NCBI RefSeq assembly: GCF_008365405.1
Contig: NZ_QOKV01000005.1
Span: 212,174 to 276,173, forward strand
Reading direction: 5' to 3'
DNA length: 64,000 nucleotides
From: Azospirillum brasilense
GTDB lineage: Bacteria > Pseudomonadota > Alphaproteobacteria > Azospirillales > Azospirillaceae
The notes beneath the pieces were generated by a model. It had not been told where the DNA came from. It did not search any database and worked only from the letters and a program-made list of their open reading frames with translations. The stretch's first letter is position 1. Every line of letters begins with the position of its first letter. Made by a program: the position numbers and the translations under genes. Below are positions 7,913 through 17,619 of this stretch, one piece after another.

Positions 7913-8260
7913 TCAGAGGACGGTCTTCGGAGGGGGCGTGTCCGGCGCGATGTTCCGGGCGTTCGGGGCGTAGTCGGGCCGCGGGTGCCAGGACGTCTCC
8001 ACCGTCGTCACCGCGACGGCGGCGACATGGTCCGCCGGGGCTTCGGCCGCCGGGCAACACGGAGCCACGACCACGAGGGCGGCCTTGTGGGAGTCGCCGT
8101 GCGACGGGGCCGAAGGCGATGGCGTGTGATGGGAACGGTGGTCGATCGGCCCGCCATGGGCCTCCACATGCGCCATGGCTCCGCCCGCCGCGCCCACCAG
8201 GAGCGCGAAGGCGAACGCCAGAACGGCGAAGATGTGGCCCAAACGCGTCATGTCTGCCAT
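7913..8260 (-). CDS. Secreted His- and Cys-bearing small protein, putative metal-related
   Basis: 115 residues from ATG 8260 (MADMTRLG; a second Met follows three residues later). A signal peptide covers about residues 1-30 (cleavage near AMA-HVE). The mature part has a histidine-rich stretch and a single CCP motif near residue 68. It precedes the oxidase operon in the same direction. The Cys-Cys/His composition resembles DUF2946-like proteins found beside copper genes, but no firm family is assigned. Confidence 0.6.
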   Translation of the reverse strand: MADMTRLGHIFAVLAFAFALLVGAAGGAMAHVEAHGGPIDHRSHHTPSPSAPSHGDSHKAALVVVAPCCPAAEAPADHVAAVAVTTVETSWHPRPDYAPNARNIAPDTPPPKTVL

Positions 8261-8684
8261 CGTCACCAATGACCCGGGACCTCCCAGGCCATGCCAAGCG
8301 TAGCCCCTATCATAGGTCCGGGAATTGATCGGCATCAACCCGGCGCCCGTGTCACGGTCCGGTAGTGGAAACGCCGTGGGTGAAACGTCACCGGGCGGTG
8401 GTGCCTTGCGCCTGCGGCAGGGCGGCGCCGGTGACCGGACAGGAGACGTGTTCGACTTTGTCCTTGACCTTCCAGCGGCTGGAAGGCGCAGGGTTCTTCC
8501 TGTGGCATCTCCGGCCCGGTCGAAAGTGCGGGGGACATTCCGACGCACTCCTTCTCCGACGCTTGGCAGGGATCGTTGCCGAAGCCATCTGTTGTTGCAG
8601 GGGCCTGGAAACGGTCGTAGGTTTCCATAAGGGTGCGGTGGGCACTGGGGTGCCGCACGGCTCCCACAAGATGAGGCAAACGCC
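8261..8684. other. Divergent intergenic region
   Basis: Apart from the CueR-type promoter at 8464-8494 I see no convincing gene. Short open frames on both strands lack ribosome-binding sites and family features. A leader of about 190 bases would separate the promoter from the ATG at 8685. Confidence 0.5.
8464..8494 (+). promoter_or_regulatory. CueR/HmrR-type copper-responsive promoter
   Basis: A -35 box TTGACC (8464-8469) is followed by the dyad CCTTCCAG-CGG-CTGGAAGG (8468-8486), the classic operator of Cu(I)-sensing MerR regulators, placed in the long 19-20 bp spacer they need. The -10 region (about 8489-8495) is poor, as is usual for MerR-activated promoters. It points toward the secreted protein gene at 8685. 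A second copy lies at 18996. Confidence 0.75.
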
Positions 8685-9074
8685 ATGTGGCGTGCGACGC
8701 GGTCGTCGGTGAGGAGGGTGGTGGTGAGCCTGCTGATGCTGGCCACGCTGCTCGTCTATGCCGCGCCGAGCCACGCCAACCTGGGGCCTCACCATGCGTC
8801 CCAGACTCCTCACGAGCACGTTCTGGTCGACAACCATGGCGACGCCATCGCGACCGTCCCGGACCACGAGCACAAGGAAGCTCCGTGTGGGGACCTTGGC
8901 CTGCTCGACGAAGGGGCCTGCTGCAGCGTCGCTCAGTGCATTACCATGCACGGAGGCCTCCCCGCTGCGATGGCCGAGGCGTTCACCCCGCGCCTGAACA
9001 CGTCCCAGCATCTGCCTGCCCTGGCCACGCCGGACGGCATCGGCATCGACCCGGCTTTCCGCCCCCCGCTCTGA
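8685..9074 (+). CDS. Secreted Cys/His-rich protein, copper-induced
   Basis: 129 residues with a hydrophobic leader (about 12-31, cut near SHA-NLG), a histidine-rich stretch (PDHEHKE) and the cluster GACCSVAQCITMHGG (three Cys plus Met and His), a plausible Cu(I) site. The CueR-type promoter about 190 bp upstream suggests copper induction. Short proteins with a CCSVAQC-like motif occur in proteobacterial metal islands; the function is not established. Confidence 0.65.
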   Translation: MWRATRSSVRRVVVSLLMLATLLVYAAPSHANLGPHHASQTPHEHVLVDNHGDAIATVPDHEHKEAPCGDLGLLDEGACCSVAQCITMHGGLPAAMAEAFTPRLNTSQHLPALATPDGIGIDPAFRPPL

Positions 9075-9231
9075 CCATCTGACGCCACGAGTCCGCCCGC
9101 GCCCGACCTGAGCCTCGGCTCGGCGAAGGGCGCCGGTCCCGGCCCTCGTGCGCTTGGCTTTTGCGTCCCCGGCGCTCCCGCGTGGAGTCCGTCCGGGATG
9201 GCTCGAACCCGATGTTCAGATGGAGGACGCC

Positions 9232-9996
9232 ATGTCGTCTCTCACCCGCAAGATGCTCCCGGTTCTCGCGCTGACCGCCATGATGTCGGTCGCCCAGGCC
9301 CAGACCACCACAGACCAAGACCACAACGCCCATCATCCGGACGGGGCCGCGGCCACGACGCAGGCCCAGCCCGCTCCGGCCCCCACCCCGGCCCCCACGC
9401 AGCCGACCCCGGGCGCGAAGCCCGGCGCGCCCGGCAACGCGCCGATGATGGGTCAGGGCATGGGCAGCGGCATCGTCGTCCAGCCCGGCGCCCAGGCGCA
9501 GGGTGGCCAGCCCGGCATGATGATGAACATGGACCAGATGCGCTCGATGATGGGCGGCATGTCGGGCCAGCAGGACGGCCAAGCCGGGATGATGGGGCCC
9601 GGGATGATGGGGCCCGGCATGATGTCCATGATGCGACAGATGATGATGGGCCAGCAGGGCGGAATGGGCTTGCCCTTCGAGCACGTCGAGGGCCGCATCG
9701 CGTTCCTGAAGGCCGAACTCAAGATCACCGACGCCCAAGCACCGCAGTGGAACGCCTTCGCCGACAGCCTGCGGGCGAACGCCAAGGCCCATCAGGCCAT
9801 GCACGAGCAGATGACCAAAGGCGGCATGCCCTCCTCCTGGCCCGACCGGCTCGCTTTCCAGCAGAAGGCGCTGTCCACCCGGCTCGACGCCCTGAAGGCG
9901 CTGGAGTCCGCCGCCAAGCCGCTCTACGCCGTGCTGACCGACGAGCAGAAGGCGCTCGCGGACCGGCTGCTCCCCGGCCCCATGGGCATGATGTGA
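9232..9996 (+). CDS. Spy/CpxP-like LTXXQ periplasmic protein with Met-rich N-terminal region
   Basis: 254 residues from ATG 9232, chosen because GGAGG lies 7 bp before it. A signal peptide ends near SVAQA-QT. Then come a Pro/Ala linker and a methionine-rich region (about residues 75-145, repeated MMGPGMM and MMG) that could bind Cu(I). The C-terminal third (HVEGRIAFLKAELKITDAQ, later ALADRLLP) has the helical pattern of Spy/LTXXQ proteins, which chaperone or sense misfolded periplasmic protein. It heads the efflux operon. A dual copper-binding and chaperone role is inferred. Confidence 0.8.
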   Translation: MSSLTRKMLPVLALTAMMSVAQAQTTTDQDHNAHHPDGAAATTQAQPAPAPTPAPTQPTPGAKPGAPGNAPMMGQGMGSGIVVQPGAQAQGGQPGMMMNMDQMRSMMGGMSGQQDGQAGMMGPGMMGPGMMSMMRQMMMGQQGGMGLPFEHVEGRIAFLKAELKITDAQAPQWNAFADSLRANAKAHQAMHEQMTKGGMPSSWPDRLAFQQKALSTRLDALKALESAAKPLYAVLTDEQKALADRLLPGPMGMM

Positions 9997-10006
9997 GGAG
10001 GCGGCC

Positions 10007-10279
10007 ATGACGCACCACGAACACACCCTTCACGCTCCCGGGCCGCAGGCGCGCACGCCCTGGTACCGGACCTGGACCGGCTTGGCCGGACTCGGCGGTG
10101 CCGCCTTGGCGGCTGTGTACCTGTCGCTCTTCCACGTCGACCATGCGCTCGACGCGCTTCCGCTTCTCGTCCTGCTCCTGTGCCCGCTGATGCACCTGTT
10201 CATGCATGGCGGTCACGGGCATGGCGGCCACAGCGGGAACGGTGACACCGACCGGCCGAACAAGCGGGGCACGCCATGA
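10007..10279 (+). CDS. DUF2933-family small membrane protein
   Basis: 90 residues with two membrane helices (about 24-42 and 50-65), the second ending LLCPLMHLFMHGGHGHGGH, the DUF2933 signature. The His/Met-rich tail probably faces the periplasm. Found widely in copper and heavy-metal operons; the biochemical role is unknown. It begins 10 bp after the Spy-like gene and overlaps the next gene by ATGA. Confidence 0.82.
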   Translation: MTHHEHTLHAPGPQARTPWYRTWTGLAGLGGAALAAVYLSLFHVDHALDALPLLVLLLCPLMHLFMHGGHGHGGHSGNGDTDRPNKRGTP

Positions 10280-10953
10280 CGCACGAAGCCTCGGCCTACG
10301 GGCTTTGGATGCTGGTCGCCCTCAACTCGGCCATCTTCATCATCTTCGCCTTCAGCTTCGGCAAGCCGCAGTCGCCCCGGGACTGGCGGTCCTTCGGGGC
10401 GTTCAGCGCCTTCATCGTGGCCCTGTTCACCGAGATGTACGGCTTCCCGCTGACCATCTACCTGCTCTCGGGCTGGCTCCAGACCCGCTATCCGGGCCTC
10501 GACATCCTGTCGCACGACGCCGGGCACCTCTGGTCGACCGTCCTCGGCTTGGCGGGCAACCCGCACTTCAACGTGCTGCACATCCTCAGCAACCTGCTGA
10601 TCCTGGGCGGCTTCGTCCTGCTCTCGGCGGCCTGGAAAGTGCTTCATGCGGCGCAGAAGCAAGACAGGCTCGCCACAACGGGCGTGTACGCCCATGTCCG
10701 GCACCCGCAGTACATCGCCTTCATCGGCATCCTGTTCGGCTTCCTGCTCCAGTGGCCGACCATCCTGACGCTGGCGATGTTCCCGCTGCTGGTCCTGATG
10801 TACATCCGTCTGGCCCGGTCCGAGGAGCGGGAAGCCCTCCGGGTGTTCGGCGCCGAGTACGAGCGTTACGCCGCGGTCACGCCGGGTTGGCTTCCGCGTC
10901 TCTCCTCCCGTGGGCCGAACCACCCCAGAGTGGGAGGGTCGTTCGGTGCGTGA
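10276..10953 (+). CDS. Isoprenylcysteine methyltransferase-like (ICMT/PEMT) integral membrane protein
   Basis: 225 residues, five or six membrane helices. The C-terminal half has the SAM-binding signature of the ICMT/PEMT fold: GVYAHVRHPQYIAFIGILFG and later ARSEEREALRVFGAEYERY. Bacterial members sit in metal-resistance operons with DUF2933 proteins; the methyl acceptor is unknown and a lipid or small thiol is possible. The start overlaps the DUF2933 stop. Confidence 0.8.
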   Translation: MTHEASAYGLWMLVALNSAIFIIFAFSFGKPQSPRDWRSFGAFSAFIVALFTEMYGFPLTIYLLSGWLQTRYPGLDILSHDAGHLWSTVLGLAGNPHFNVLHILSNLLILGGFVLLSAAWKVLHAAQKQDRLATTGVYAHVRHPQYIAFIGILFGFLLQWPTILTLAMFPLLVLMYIRLARSEEREALRVFGAEYERYAAVTPGWLPRLSSRGPNHPRVGGSFGA

Positions 10954-10969
10954 TTCTGGGTGGAAGCTC

Positions 10970-12160
10970 ATGAAGCAAGCGGCGGCAACGACCGTCGCCG
11001 TGTGCCTGCTGGCGCTCCCGGCCGGAGCGCAGACGCTTCGGGACGCGGTCGAGGGCGCCTGGAAGCTCAATCCCGAGGTCAGGAGCCTGGAGGCCCAGAG
11101 GGCCGTGGCCACCGCCCGGCGCGGCGCCGGGGAGGCGCTGGTCCCGGCCGCCCCGGCGGTCACGCTGCGGCACACGAGCGACTACCTGAACCGGAACATC
11201 GGACGGCGCGAGTACGAGGCCGAACTCGGCGTCCCGCTCTGGCTGCCCGGCCAGGGAACGGCGACCGTCCGGGCGGGCGACGCGCTGCTGGCGCGCACCG
11301 ACGCCGAGATCGCCGCGCGCCAGCTGGCGGTCGCCGGGGAGGTCCGGACGGCCCAGTGGCAGGTCGCGCTGGCCGAGCGCCGCGCCGAGCTCGCCCGGCA
11401 GCGCCTCAAGGTCGCCCGCCAATTGGAGGCCGACACCCGACGGACCGCCCGGGCCGGGGAGACCTCCGAGGCCGATCACCAGTTGGCCCGGGCCGAAGCC
11501 CTCTCCGTCGCCACGGACCTCCGCGACGAGGAACTGGCCCTGGAGGAGGCCCGCCAGGCGTTCCGGACGCTCACAGGGATGGCGCCGCCGAAGGCGGCAC
11601 CGGAGCCGGACATCGGCGAACCGCCGCTCGACCGGCACCCGTCGCTTCTGGCGGCGCAGCTGGGCGTGCGGGCCGCGCAAGCCCAGCGCCAGCTGGTCGA
11701 CCTGACGACGCGCGACAGCCCGGAGGTCGGGCTGATGGCTCGCCGCGAACGCGACAGCCGCGAGGAACGCTACGACACCGTGTTCGGCGTCTCCGTCCGC
11801 ATCCCGTTCGCGGTCGAGGCCGTGAACGCGCCCAAGCGGGCCGAGGCGGCGACCGAGGTCGTCCGCTCCGAGGCCGAGCAGGCCAACGCGGCCCGCACGG
11901 TCGAGTCGGACATCCGGCAAGCCCGCCTCGCCCATCAGGCGGCGAGCGAGCGCCTGTCGTTCGCGCGCGACCGGGCTGCGGCCCTCAGGGCACGCCTGTC
12001 GAACATCGAGCGCGCCCGGAGGGCGGGCGAGATCAGCCTCGTCGAGCACGTGCGCGCCCAGGAGGCGGCCTTCGAGGCCGACCTCGCCCGCGCCACCGCC
12101 GAAATCCAGGTCAGCGCCGCACGCGCCCGTATGAACCAGTCCCTCGGAGTTCTTCCATGA
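10970..12160 (+). CDS. TolC-family outer membrane factor of a heavy-metal RND system (CusC/CzcC-like)
   Basis: 396 residues from ATG 10970, with a signal peptide ending LPAGA-QT and two repeats of long helices typical of outer membrane efflux proteins (first near LRDAVEGAWKLNPEVRSLEA, second near HPSLLAAQLGVRAAQAQR). It forms the outer membrane channel for the adaptor and pump encoded next, overlapping the adaptor gene by ATGA. Substrate is probably Cu(I)/Ag(I) from context; Co/Zn/Cd is the alternative. Confidence 0.88.
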   Translation: MKQAAATTVAVCLLALPAGAQTLRDAVEGAWKLNPEVRSLEAQRAVATARRGAGEALVPAAPAVTLRHTSDYLNRNIGRREYEAELGVPLWLPGQGTATVRAGDALLARTDAEIAARQLAVAGEVRTAQWQVALAERRAELARQRLKVARQLEADTRRTARAGETSEADHQLARAEALSVATDLRDEELALEEARQAFRTLTGMAPPKAAPEPDIGEPPLDRHPSLLAAQLGVRAAQAQRQLVDLTTRDSPEVGLMARRERDSREERYDTVFGVSVRIPFAVEAVNAPKRAEAATEVVRSEAEQANAARTVESDIRQARLAHQAASERLSFARDRAAALRARLSNIERARRAGEISLVEHVRAQEAAFEADLARATAEIQVSAARARMNQSLGVLP

Positions 12161-13881
12161 CCACCCGACGCCTTCTTGCCGCGACCGTCGTCGCCGCGAG
12201 CCTTGCCGCGCCGGTCGCCGCTCCCGCCCTCGCCCACGAGGGCCACGCCCATGGCAGCGAGGAGCCGAAGCCGGTCGTCACGACGGCCGCCCCCACCCTG
12301 GAAACGTCCTCGTCCGACTTCGAGCTCGTGGCGGTCGCCCGGGGAAAGACCCTGCTCGTCCATCTGGACCGCTTCGCCACCAACGAGCCCGTGAACGGCG
12401 CCACCATCGAGGTGAGCGCCGATGGCGAGGCCGCGACGGCCTCGCCCGTCTCCGGCGAGGAGGGCGTCTACCGCCTCGACCCGTCCTGGCTCTCCAAGCC
12501 GGGATCCCATGAAGTGACCGTCTCCATCACCGCGGCCGACGCGGCCGACCTGCTGATCGGTACCCTGGAGATCCCGGCAGATGCGGCTAAAGCACAGACC
12601 GGCGGTGCGCAGGGTGTTTCCGCCGTCCTCGGGCAGGTCCGGAACGATTCGGGCCTGATGCTGGGGGCGGTCATGGTCTTCCTGCTCGGGGTCCTGACCA
12701 CCGTCGCCCTGACCCAGCGTGGACGCACGCGGACGGTCGCGGGCGCCGCGCTGGTCGGCCTCGGCCTGCTGTTGGCGAGCGGCGCCGCCTTCGCCCACGG
12801 CGGCGAGGACCACAGCCACGGCGACGAGGACAAGGGCAAAGCATCGGCGGCGGCCGTCCCGATGGGGGCGACCGGCGCTTCGGAGAGCCCGCGGCGCCTG
12901 CCGGACGGCAGCCTGTACGTGCCCAAGCCGTCGCAGCGCCTGCTGTCGGTCCGAACCATCGTTGCCAAGCCGCAGGAGGCGGCGCAGACGGTGCAGTTGA
13001 TCGGCCAAGTGATCGCCGACCCCAACGGCGGCGGCCACGTCCAGGCCACGCAGAGCGGTCGCATCGAGCCGGGGGACAAGGGGCTGCCCTACGTCGGCCA
13101 GCGGGTCGAGGCCGGGCAGATCCTCGCCTACATCGCCCCCGCCGTGACCTTTGTGGACCGCAGCGGCATCCAGCAGCAGATCGCGACGGTCGAGCAGGAA
13201 CTGGTCATCGCCGAATCCCGCCTCCAGCGGCTCCGGAAGCTGGAAGGCAGCGTGCCACAGCGCGACATCGAAGAGGCGGAGGCCAATCTCAACGGTCTGC
13301 GCAAGCGCCGGGCCGCTCTGTCCCCCGCGCTGACGACCAAGGAAGCCCTGCGGGCGCCCATCTCCGGGGTGGTCACGGCCAACAACATCAAGGCCGGACA
13401 GGTGGTCGAGGGGCGCGACCAGGTGCTGTTCGAGATCGTCGACCCGTCGCGGCTGATGGTTGAAGCGGTCGCCTTCGATCCCCGGGTGGCGAACGCCATC
13501 AAAGCGGCCACGGCGACGACAGCCGACGGCACCAGCCTATCCCTGGAACTCCTCGGCTCCAGTCTCGCGCTGCGCCAACAGGCGATCCCGCTGCTCTTCC
13601 GGATCGGCAATCCGCCGTCGGGGCTCGGCGTCGGCCAGCCGGTCCGGCTCGTCGCCCAGGTGCAGGGCACCGCGTCGGGCATCGTCCTGCCGCGGCAGAG
13701 CGTGGTGCGCAACGCCAGCGGCCAGCCCATCGTCTGGCAGCACGACACCCCGCAACGCTTCGTCGCCCGCCCGGTGCGCACGCAGCCCGTCGACGGCGAC
13801 ACGGTGCTGGTCCTGGCGGGCGTCGAGCCGGAGGCGCGCATCGTCACCGACGGCGCCGGTCTCCTCAACCAGATCCGGTGA
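12157..13881 (+). CDS. RND efflux periplasmic adaptor with an extra N-terminal domain (CusB/CzcB-like)
   Basis: 574 residues, about 150-200 longer than a plain CusB. After a signal peptide (cut near ALA-HEGHAH) residues about 45-140 form a beta-rich domain ([21 protein letters not shown]) that resembles an FixH/FwdD-like sandwich. Two hydrophobic helices follow (about 167-186 and 192-211), then a His-rich spacer ([12 protein letters not shown]). Only then does the HlyD-type adaptor begin: lipoyl/barrel-sandwich halves with a helical hairpin near [19 protein letters not shown]. It joins the outer membrane factor to the pump. The tethered extra domain may gather metal. Confidence 0.87.
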   Translation: MTTRRLLAATVVAASLAAPVAAPALAHEGHAHGSEEPKPVVTTAAPTLETSSSDFELVAVARGKTLLVHLDRFATNEPVNGATIEVSADGEAATASPVSGEEGVYRLDPSWLSKPGSHEVTVSITAADAADLLIGTLEIPADAAKAQTGGAQGVSAVLGQVRNDSGLMLGAVMVFLLGVLTTVALTQRGRTRTVAGAALVGLGLLLASGAAFAHGGEDHSHGDEDKGKASAAAVPMGATGASESPRRLPDGSLYVPKPSQRLLSVRTIVAKPQEAAQTVQLIGQVIADPNGGGHVQATQSGRIEPGDKGLPYVGQRVEAGQILAYIAPAVTFVDRSGIQQQIATVEQELVIAESRLQRLRKLEGSVPQRDIEEAEANLNGLRKRRAALSPALTTKEALRAPISGVVTANNIKAGQVVEGRDQVLFEIVDPSRLMVEAVAFDPRVANAIKAATATTADGTSLSLELLGSSLALRQQAIPLLFRIGNPPSGLGVGQPVRLVAQVQGTASGIVLPRQSVVRNASGQPIVWQHDTPQRFVARPVRTQPVDGDTVLVLAGVEPEARIVTDGAGLLNQIR

Positions 13882-13894
13882 GGAGCCCCCCGCC

Positions 13895-16800
13895 ATGTTC
13901 AACTTCCTCGTCAACACCAGCCTGCGCAACCGGCTCTTCGTCCTGGCCGCCGCGGCGATCCTTGTCGTCTACGGCTCGTTCGTCCTCAAAGACCTGCCGA
14001 TCGACGTCTTCCCCGACCTGAACAAGCCCACGGTCACGCTGATGACGGAGGCCGAGGGGCTGGCGCCGGAGGAGGTCGAGCAGTTGGTCTCCTTCCCGCT
14101 GGAAACGTCGATGAACGGCATGCCGGGCATCACCCGCGTGCGCTCGGTGTCCGGCGTCGGGCTCAGCATCGTCTTCGTCGAGTTCGATTGGGGCACGGAC
14201 ATCTACCGCAACCGCCAGCAGGTCGCCGAGCGGCTGGCCATCGTCCAGGGGCAGCTTCCGCCCAACGTCCGGCCGCAGATGGGGCCGATCTCCTCCATCA
14301 TGGGCGAGATCATGCTGATCGCCATGTCCGGCGACGGCGTCGGCCCGATGGAGGTCCGTGAACTCGCCGACTGGGTGGTGCGGCCGCGGCTGCTCGCCAT
14401 TCCCGGCGTCAGCCAGGTCATCCCGATCGGCGGGGAGATCCGGCAGTACCGCGTCGCGCCCGACCCGGCGCGGCTGCACGACCTGGAGATCACCACCGAC
14501 GAACTGGTGAAGGCGCTGCAGCAGTTCTCGGCCAACACCGGCGGTGGCTTCATCGACCAACATTCCCAGGAGTACCTGATCCGCAACATCGGCCGGACGA
14601 CCCGGCTGGAGGACCTCCGCAACCTCGTCGTCGCCTACAAGACGGGGCAGCCCATCCTGCTCCACCAGATCGCCGCCGTGGATTTCGCCGCCCGCGTGAA
14701 GCGCGGCGACGCGGGCGTCAACGGCAAGCCCGCCGTGATCCTGTCCGTCCAGAAGCAACCCGGCGCCGACACCACGACATTGACCGCCGAGGTGGAAGCC
14801 GCCCTGGGCGACTTGGCGAAGTTCCTGCCGAAGGGCGTCCACGCCGACGAGATCCTGTTCAAGCAGGCCAACTTCATCCAGACCTCCATCGGCAACGTGG
14901 AGAAGGTCCTGCTGGAGGCGGTTGCCGTCGTGGCGGTGATCCTCTTCCTGTTCCTGCTGAACGTGCGGACGACGTTCATCTCGCTGACCGCCATCCCGAT
15001 CTCGATCCTGATCACCGTGCTGGTGTTCAAGGCGTTCGGCATGTCGATCAACACGATGACGCTGGGCGGCCTCGCCATCGCCATCGGCGAACTCGTCGAC
15101 GACGCCGTGGTGGACGTTGAGAACATCTACCGGCGCCTCGGCGAGAACCGGCGGGCGGGCAACCCGCGGGGCATCCTGGAGGTGGTCGCCTCGGCCTCGC
15201 AGGAGGTGCGCTCGGGCATCGTCTACGCCACCATCATCATCATCCTGGTCTTCGTGCCGCTGTTTGCGTTGACCGGCATCGAGGGACGCCTCTTCGCCCC
15301 GCTGGGCGTTGCCTACATCGTCTCCATCCTGGCCAGCCTCGTCACCGCCATCACCGTCACGCCGGTGCTGTCCTACTACCTGCTTCCCAGGCTGAAGCGG
15401 CTAGAGGAGCACGACAGCTGGCTGGTCCGCAAGCTGAAGGCCGGGAACGCCCGGCTCCTGGGCTGGGCCTTCGCCAACCCGGGGACGCTGTTCGCCACGG
15501 TGGGGGCCGCCGTCCTGATCGCCGCGGCGACGGTGCCGAGCCTGCCGCGCGCCTTCCTGCCGCCGTTCAACGAGGGCACGCTGACCATCTCCATGGTGCT
15601 GAACCCCGGCATCTCGCTGGCCGAGTCCAACCGGGTCGGGCTGGCGGCGGAGAGGCTGATCATGCAGGTGCCCGAGGTGGCCTCCGTCGGGCGCCGCACC
15701 GGCCGCGCCGAACTCGATGAGCACGCCGAGGGCGTCCATTCCAGTGAGATTGATGTCGACCTGAAGCCGTCCGAACGCAGCCGGGCTGAGGTGCTGGCCG
15801 ATGTCCGCGCCCGGCTGGCCGCCCTGCCGGTGTCGGTGAACATCGGCCAACCGATCTCGCACCGGCTCGATCACATGCTCTCCGGGGTCCGCGCCCAGAT
15901 CGCGTTGAAGGTCTTCGGCGAGGATCTGGACACCCTGCGCAGCCTCGCCGGGCAGCTTCAGCAAAAGCTCGCAGTGGTTCCGGGACTGGTGGACCTCCAG
16001 ATCGAGAAGCAGGTGCGCATCCCGCAGGTCCAGGTGGTCGTGGACTACGAGCGGGCGGCGCTCTACGGCGTCACCCCGTCCATGGCGACGGAGGCGCTGG
16101 AGAGCCTGTCCAACGGCCGCGTGGTGTCGGAGATCGTCGACGGCACGCGGCGTTTCGACGTCGTGCTGCGCCTGTCGGACGAGGATCGCACCACCAGCGG
16201 CCTGGCGAATCTGCTGGTCGAGACCCCGGCGGGCCGGGTGCCGCTCAGCCTGTTCGCCTCGGTCGAGGAGACGGACGGCCCCAACCAGATCCTCCGGGAG
16301 AACGGCAAGCGCCGCATCGTCATCCTCGGCAACTCCGACGGCCAGACGGACATGGCCCGGATCGTCGCGGGCATTCGCGACGTGGTCGCCCGGTCGCAGC
16401 TGCCGCCGGGCTACTTCACCAGCTTGGAAGGCACCTTCCAGGCGCAGGAGGAGGCGTCCAAGACCATCGCCGCGCTGTCGATGGTGTCGCTGGCGATGAT
16501 CTTCCTGGTGCTCTACAGCCGGTACCGCTCGGCGGTGCTCGCTCTGATCATCATGGGCAACGTGCCGCTGGCCCTCATCGGCAGCGTCGCGGCGCTGTGG
16601 ATCGCCGGACAGCCGCTGTCGGTGGCCTCAATGATCGGCTTCATCACGCTGACCGGCATCAGCACGCGCAACGGCATCCTGAAGATCAGCCATTACATCA
16701 ACCTTGTCCTGCACGAGGGCGAGACCTTCGGCAAGGCTATGGTGATCCGGGGCAGCCAGGAGCGCCTGACACCCGTGCTGATGACCGCACTGTCGGCGGG

Positions 16801-17011
16801 CGTGGCGCTGGTGCCGCTGATGATCGGCGCCGACGCGCCGGGCAAGGAGATCCTGCACCCGGTCGCCGTCACCATCTTTGGCGGGCTGGTCAGCGCGACC
16901 CTGCTCGACACGGTCCTGACCCCGGTCCTCTTCCTCAAGCTCGGCGAGAAGCCGCTGAACCGTCTGGTCGCCGCCCAGGCCGGTTCGCTGCGTCCGGCCG
17001 AGGCCTACTGA
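13895..17011 (+). CDS. Heavy-metal efflux RND pump (CusA/CzcA family)
   Basis: 1038 residues from ATG 13895, the normal length for HME-RND pumps. TM1 is near residues 14-32; the periplasmic head begins [11 protein letters not shown]. The TM4 motif [20 protein letters not shown] carries the proton-relay acids of this family. A second half repeats the fold (TM7 near 550, TM8-12 near 860-1020). It uses the proton gradient to move metal ions from periplasm or cytoplasm through the adaptor and outer membrane factor encoded upstream. [13 protein letters not shown] is common in Cus/Czc pumps of mixed specificity, so Cu(I) is inferred from the island. Confidence 0.93.
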   Translation: MFNFLVNTSLRNRLFVLAAAAILVVYGSFVLKDLPIDVFPDLNKPTVTLMTEAEGLAPEEVEQLVSFPLETSMNGMPGITRVRSVSGVGLSIVFVEFDWGTDIYRNRQQVAERLAIVQGQLPPNVRPQMGPISSIMGEIMLIAMSGDGVGPMEVRELADWVVRPRLLAIPGVSQVIPIGGEIRQYRVAPDPARLHDLEITTDELVKALQQFSANTGGGFIDQHSQEYLIRNIGRTTRLEDLRNLVVAYKTGQPILLHQIAAVDFAARVKRGDAGVNGKPAVILSVQKQPGADTTTLTAEVEAALGDLAKFLPKGVHADEILFKQANFIQTSIGNVEKVLLEAVAVVAVILFLFLLNVRTTFISLTAIPISILITVLVFKAFGMSINTMTLGGLAIAIGELVDDAVVDVENIYRRLGENRRAGNPRGILEVVASASQEVRSGIVYATIIIILVFVPLFALTGIEGRLFAPLGVAYIVSILASLVTAITVTPVLSYYLLPRLKRLEEHDSWLVRKLKAGNARLLGWAFANPGTLFATVGAAVLIAAATVPSLPRAFLPPFNEGTLTISMVLNPGISLAESNRVGLAAERLIMQVPEVASVGRRTGRAELDEHAEGVHSSEIDVDLKPSERSRAEVLADVRARLAALPVSVNIGQPISHRLDHMLSGVRAQIALKVFGEDLDTLRSLAGQLQQKLAVVPGLVDLQIEKQVRIPQVQVVVDYERAALYGVTPSMATEALESLSNGRVVSEIVDGTRRFDVVLRLSDEDRTTSGLANLLVETPAGRVPLSLFASVEETDGPNQILRENGKRRIVILGNSDGQTDMARIVAGIRDVVARSQLPPGYFTSLEGTFQAQEEASKTIAALSMVSLAMIFLVLYSRYRSAVLALIIMGNVPLALIGSVAALWIAGQPLSVASMIGFITLTGISTRNGILKISHYINLVLHEGETFGKAMVIRGSQERLTPVLMTALSAGVALVPLMIGADAPGKEILHPVAVTIFGGLVSATLLDTVLTPVLFLKLGEKPLNRLVAAQAGSLRPAEAY

Positions 17012-17048
17012 TCCCCCTCACCCGGTCCATCCAGAAGGAAACCACACC

Positions 17049-17441
17049 GTGAAGTTCTCGACCCTCCTCCTCGCCACCGCCCTCTTCACCGCCCCGGCCA
17101 CGGCCTTCGCCGACGGCCCGAAGATTGGCCCGAACGGTGGCCAGCGCGCCGACGCGGGCCCCTACCACGTCGAAGTCGTGCTCAAGGGCAACGACGTCGT
17201 CCTGTACGTGACCGATGGTGCCGACAAGCCGGTCGATGTGACCGGCGCCAAGGCCGAGGCGACCGTCCTGGCGAACAAGCAGACCCAGAAGGTCGCGCTC
17301 GAACCCGCGGGCGCCAACGCCCTCAAGGGGCAGGCGAACCTCGGCGGCGCGCACGACAGCGTGAAGGTGGTCACCGCGCTGACCATGCCCGGCCAGAAGC
17401 CGGTGCAGGCCCGCTTCGAAATGGGCCACGCGGGTCACTGA
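17049..17441 (+). CDS. Secreted protein of the efflux operon, unknown function
   Basis: 130 residues with a clear signal peptide (cut near AFA-DGPK). The mature part starts PKIGPNGGQRADAGPYHVE and is predicted beta-rich, ending MGHAGH. It resembles small periplasmic proteins placed after CzcCBA/CusCBA pumps and may be a metal-binding accessory. It follows the pump gene by 37 bp. Confidence 0.75.
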   Translation: MKFSTLLLATALFTAPATAFADGPKIGPNGGQRADAGPYHVEVVLKGNDVVLYVTDGADKPVDVTGAKAEATVLANKQTQKVALEPAGANALKGQANLGGAHDSVKVVTALTMPGQKPVQARFEMGHAGH

Positions 17442-17443
17442 TA

Positions 17444-17556
17444 CGGTCGGAAAATGATCGCTTTCATCATTCTCCAACCGTGAAACCCGGCAGATCAATG
17501 CTTTAGCATTGATCGAGAGGGTCATGCCGACGGCGCCTTCAGGTGCCGTCGGCATG
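17444..17556. repeat. Three tandem hairpins in one intergenic region
   Basis: Hairpin A (17444-17480): 15-bp stem with two mismatches, loop of 7. Hairpin B (17493-17514): perfect 9-bp stem GATCAATGC/GCATTGATC, loop TTTA. Hairpin C (17523-17556): CATGCCGACGGC paired perfectly with its complement, extendable by two GC pairs and a wobble to a TTCA tetraloop. None has a T-tract. They could end the efflux operon or be a REP/BIME-like repeat inserted here. Confidence 0.7.
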
Positions 17557-17619
17557 AGATCGGCATGGGCGGCATCAGGATTTCCGCTCCATGCCGCCCC
17601 GCAAGCAAGGAGATGCGCG

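Noticed and set aside
8335..8679. Possible small genes on either strand around the CueR-type promoter
   Set aside because: No ribosome-binding site, irregular composition, and one would run over the operator itself.
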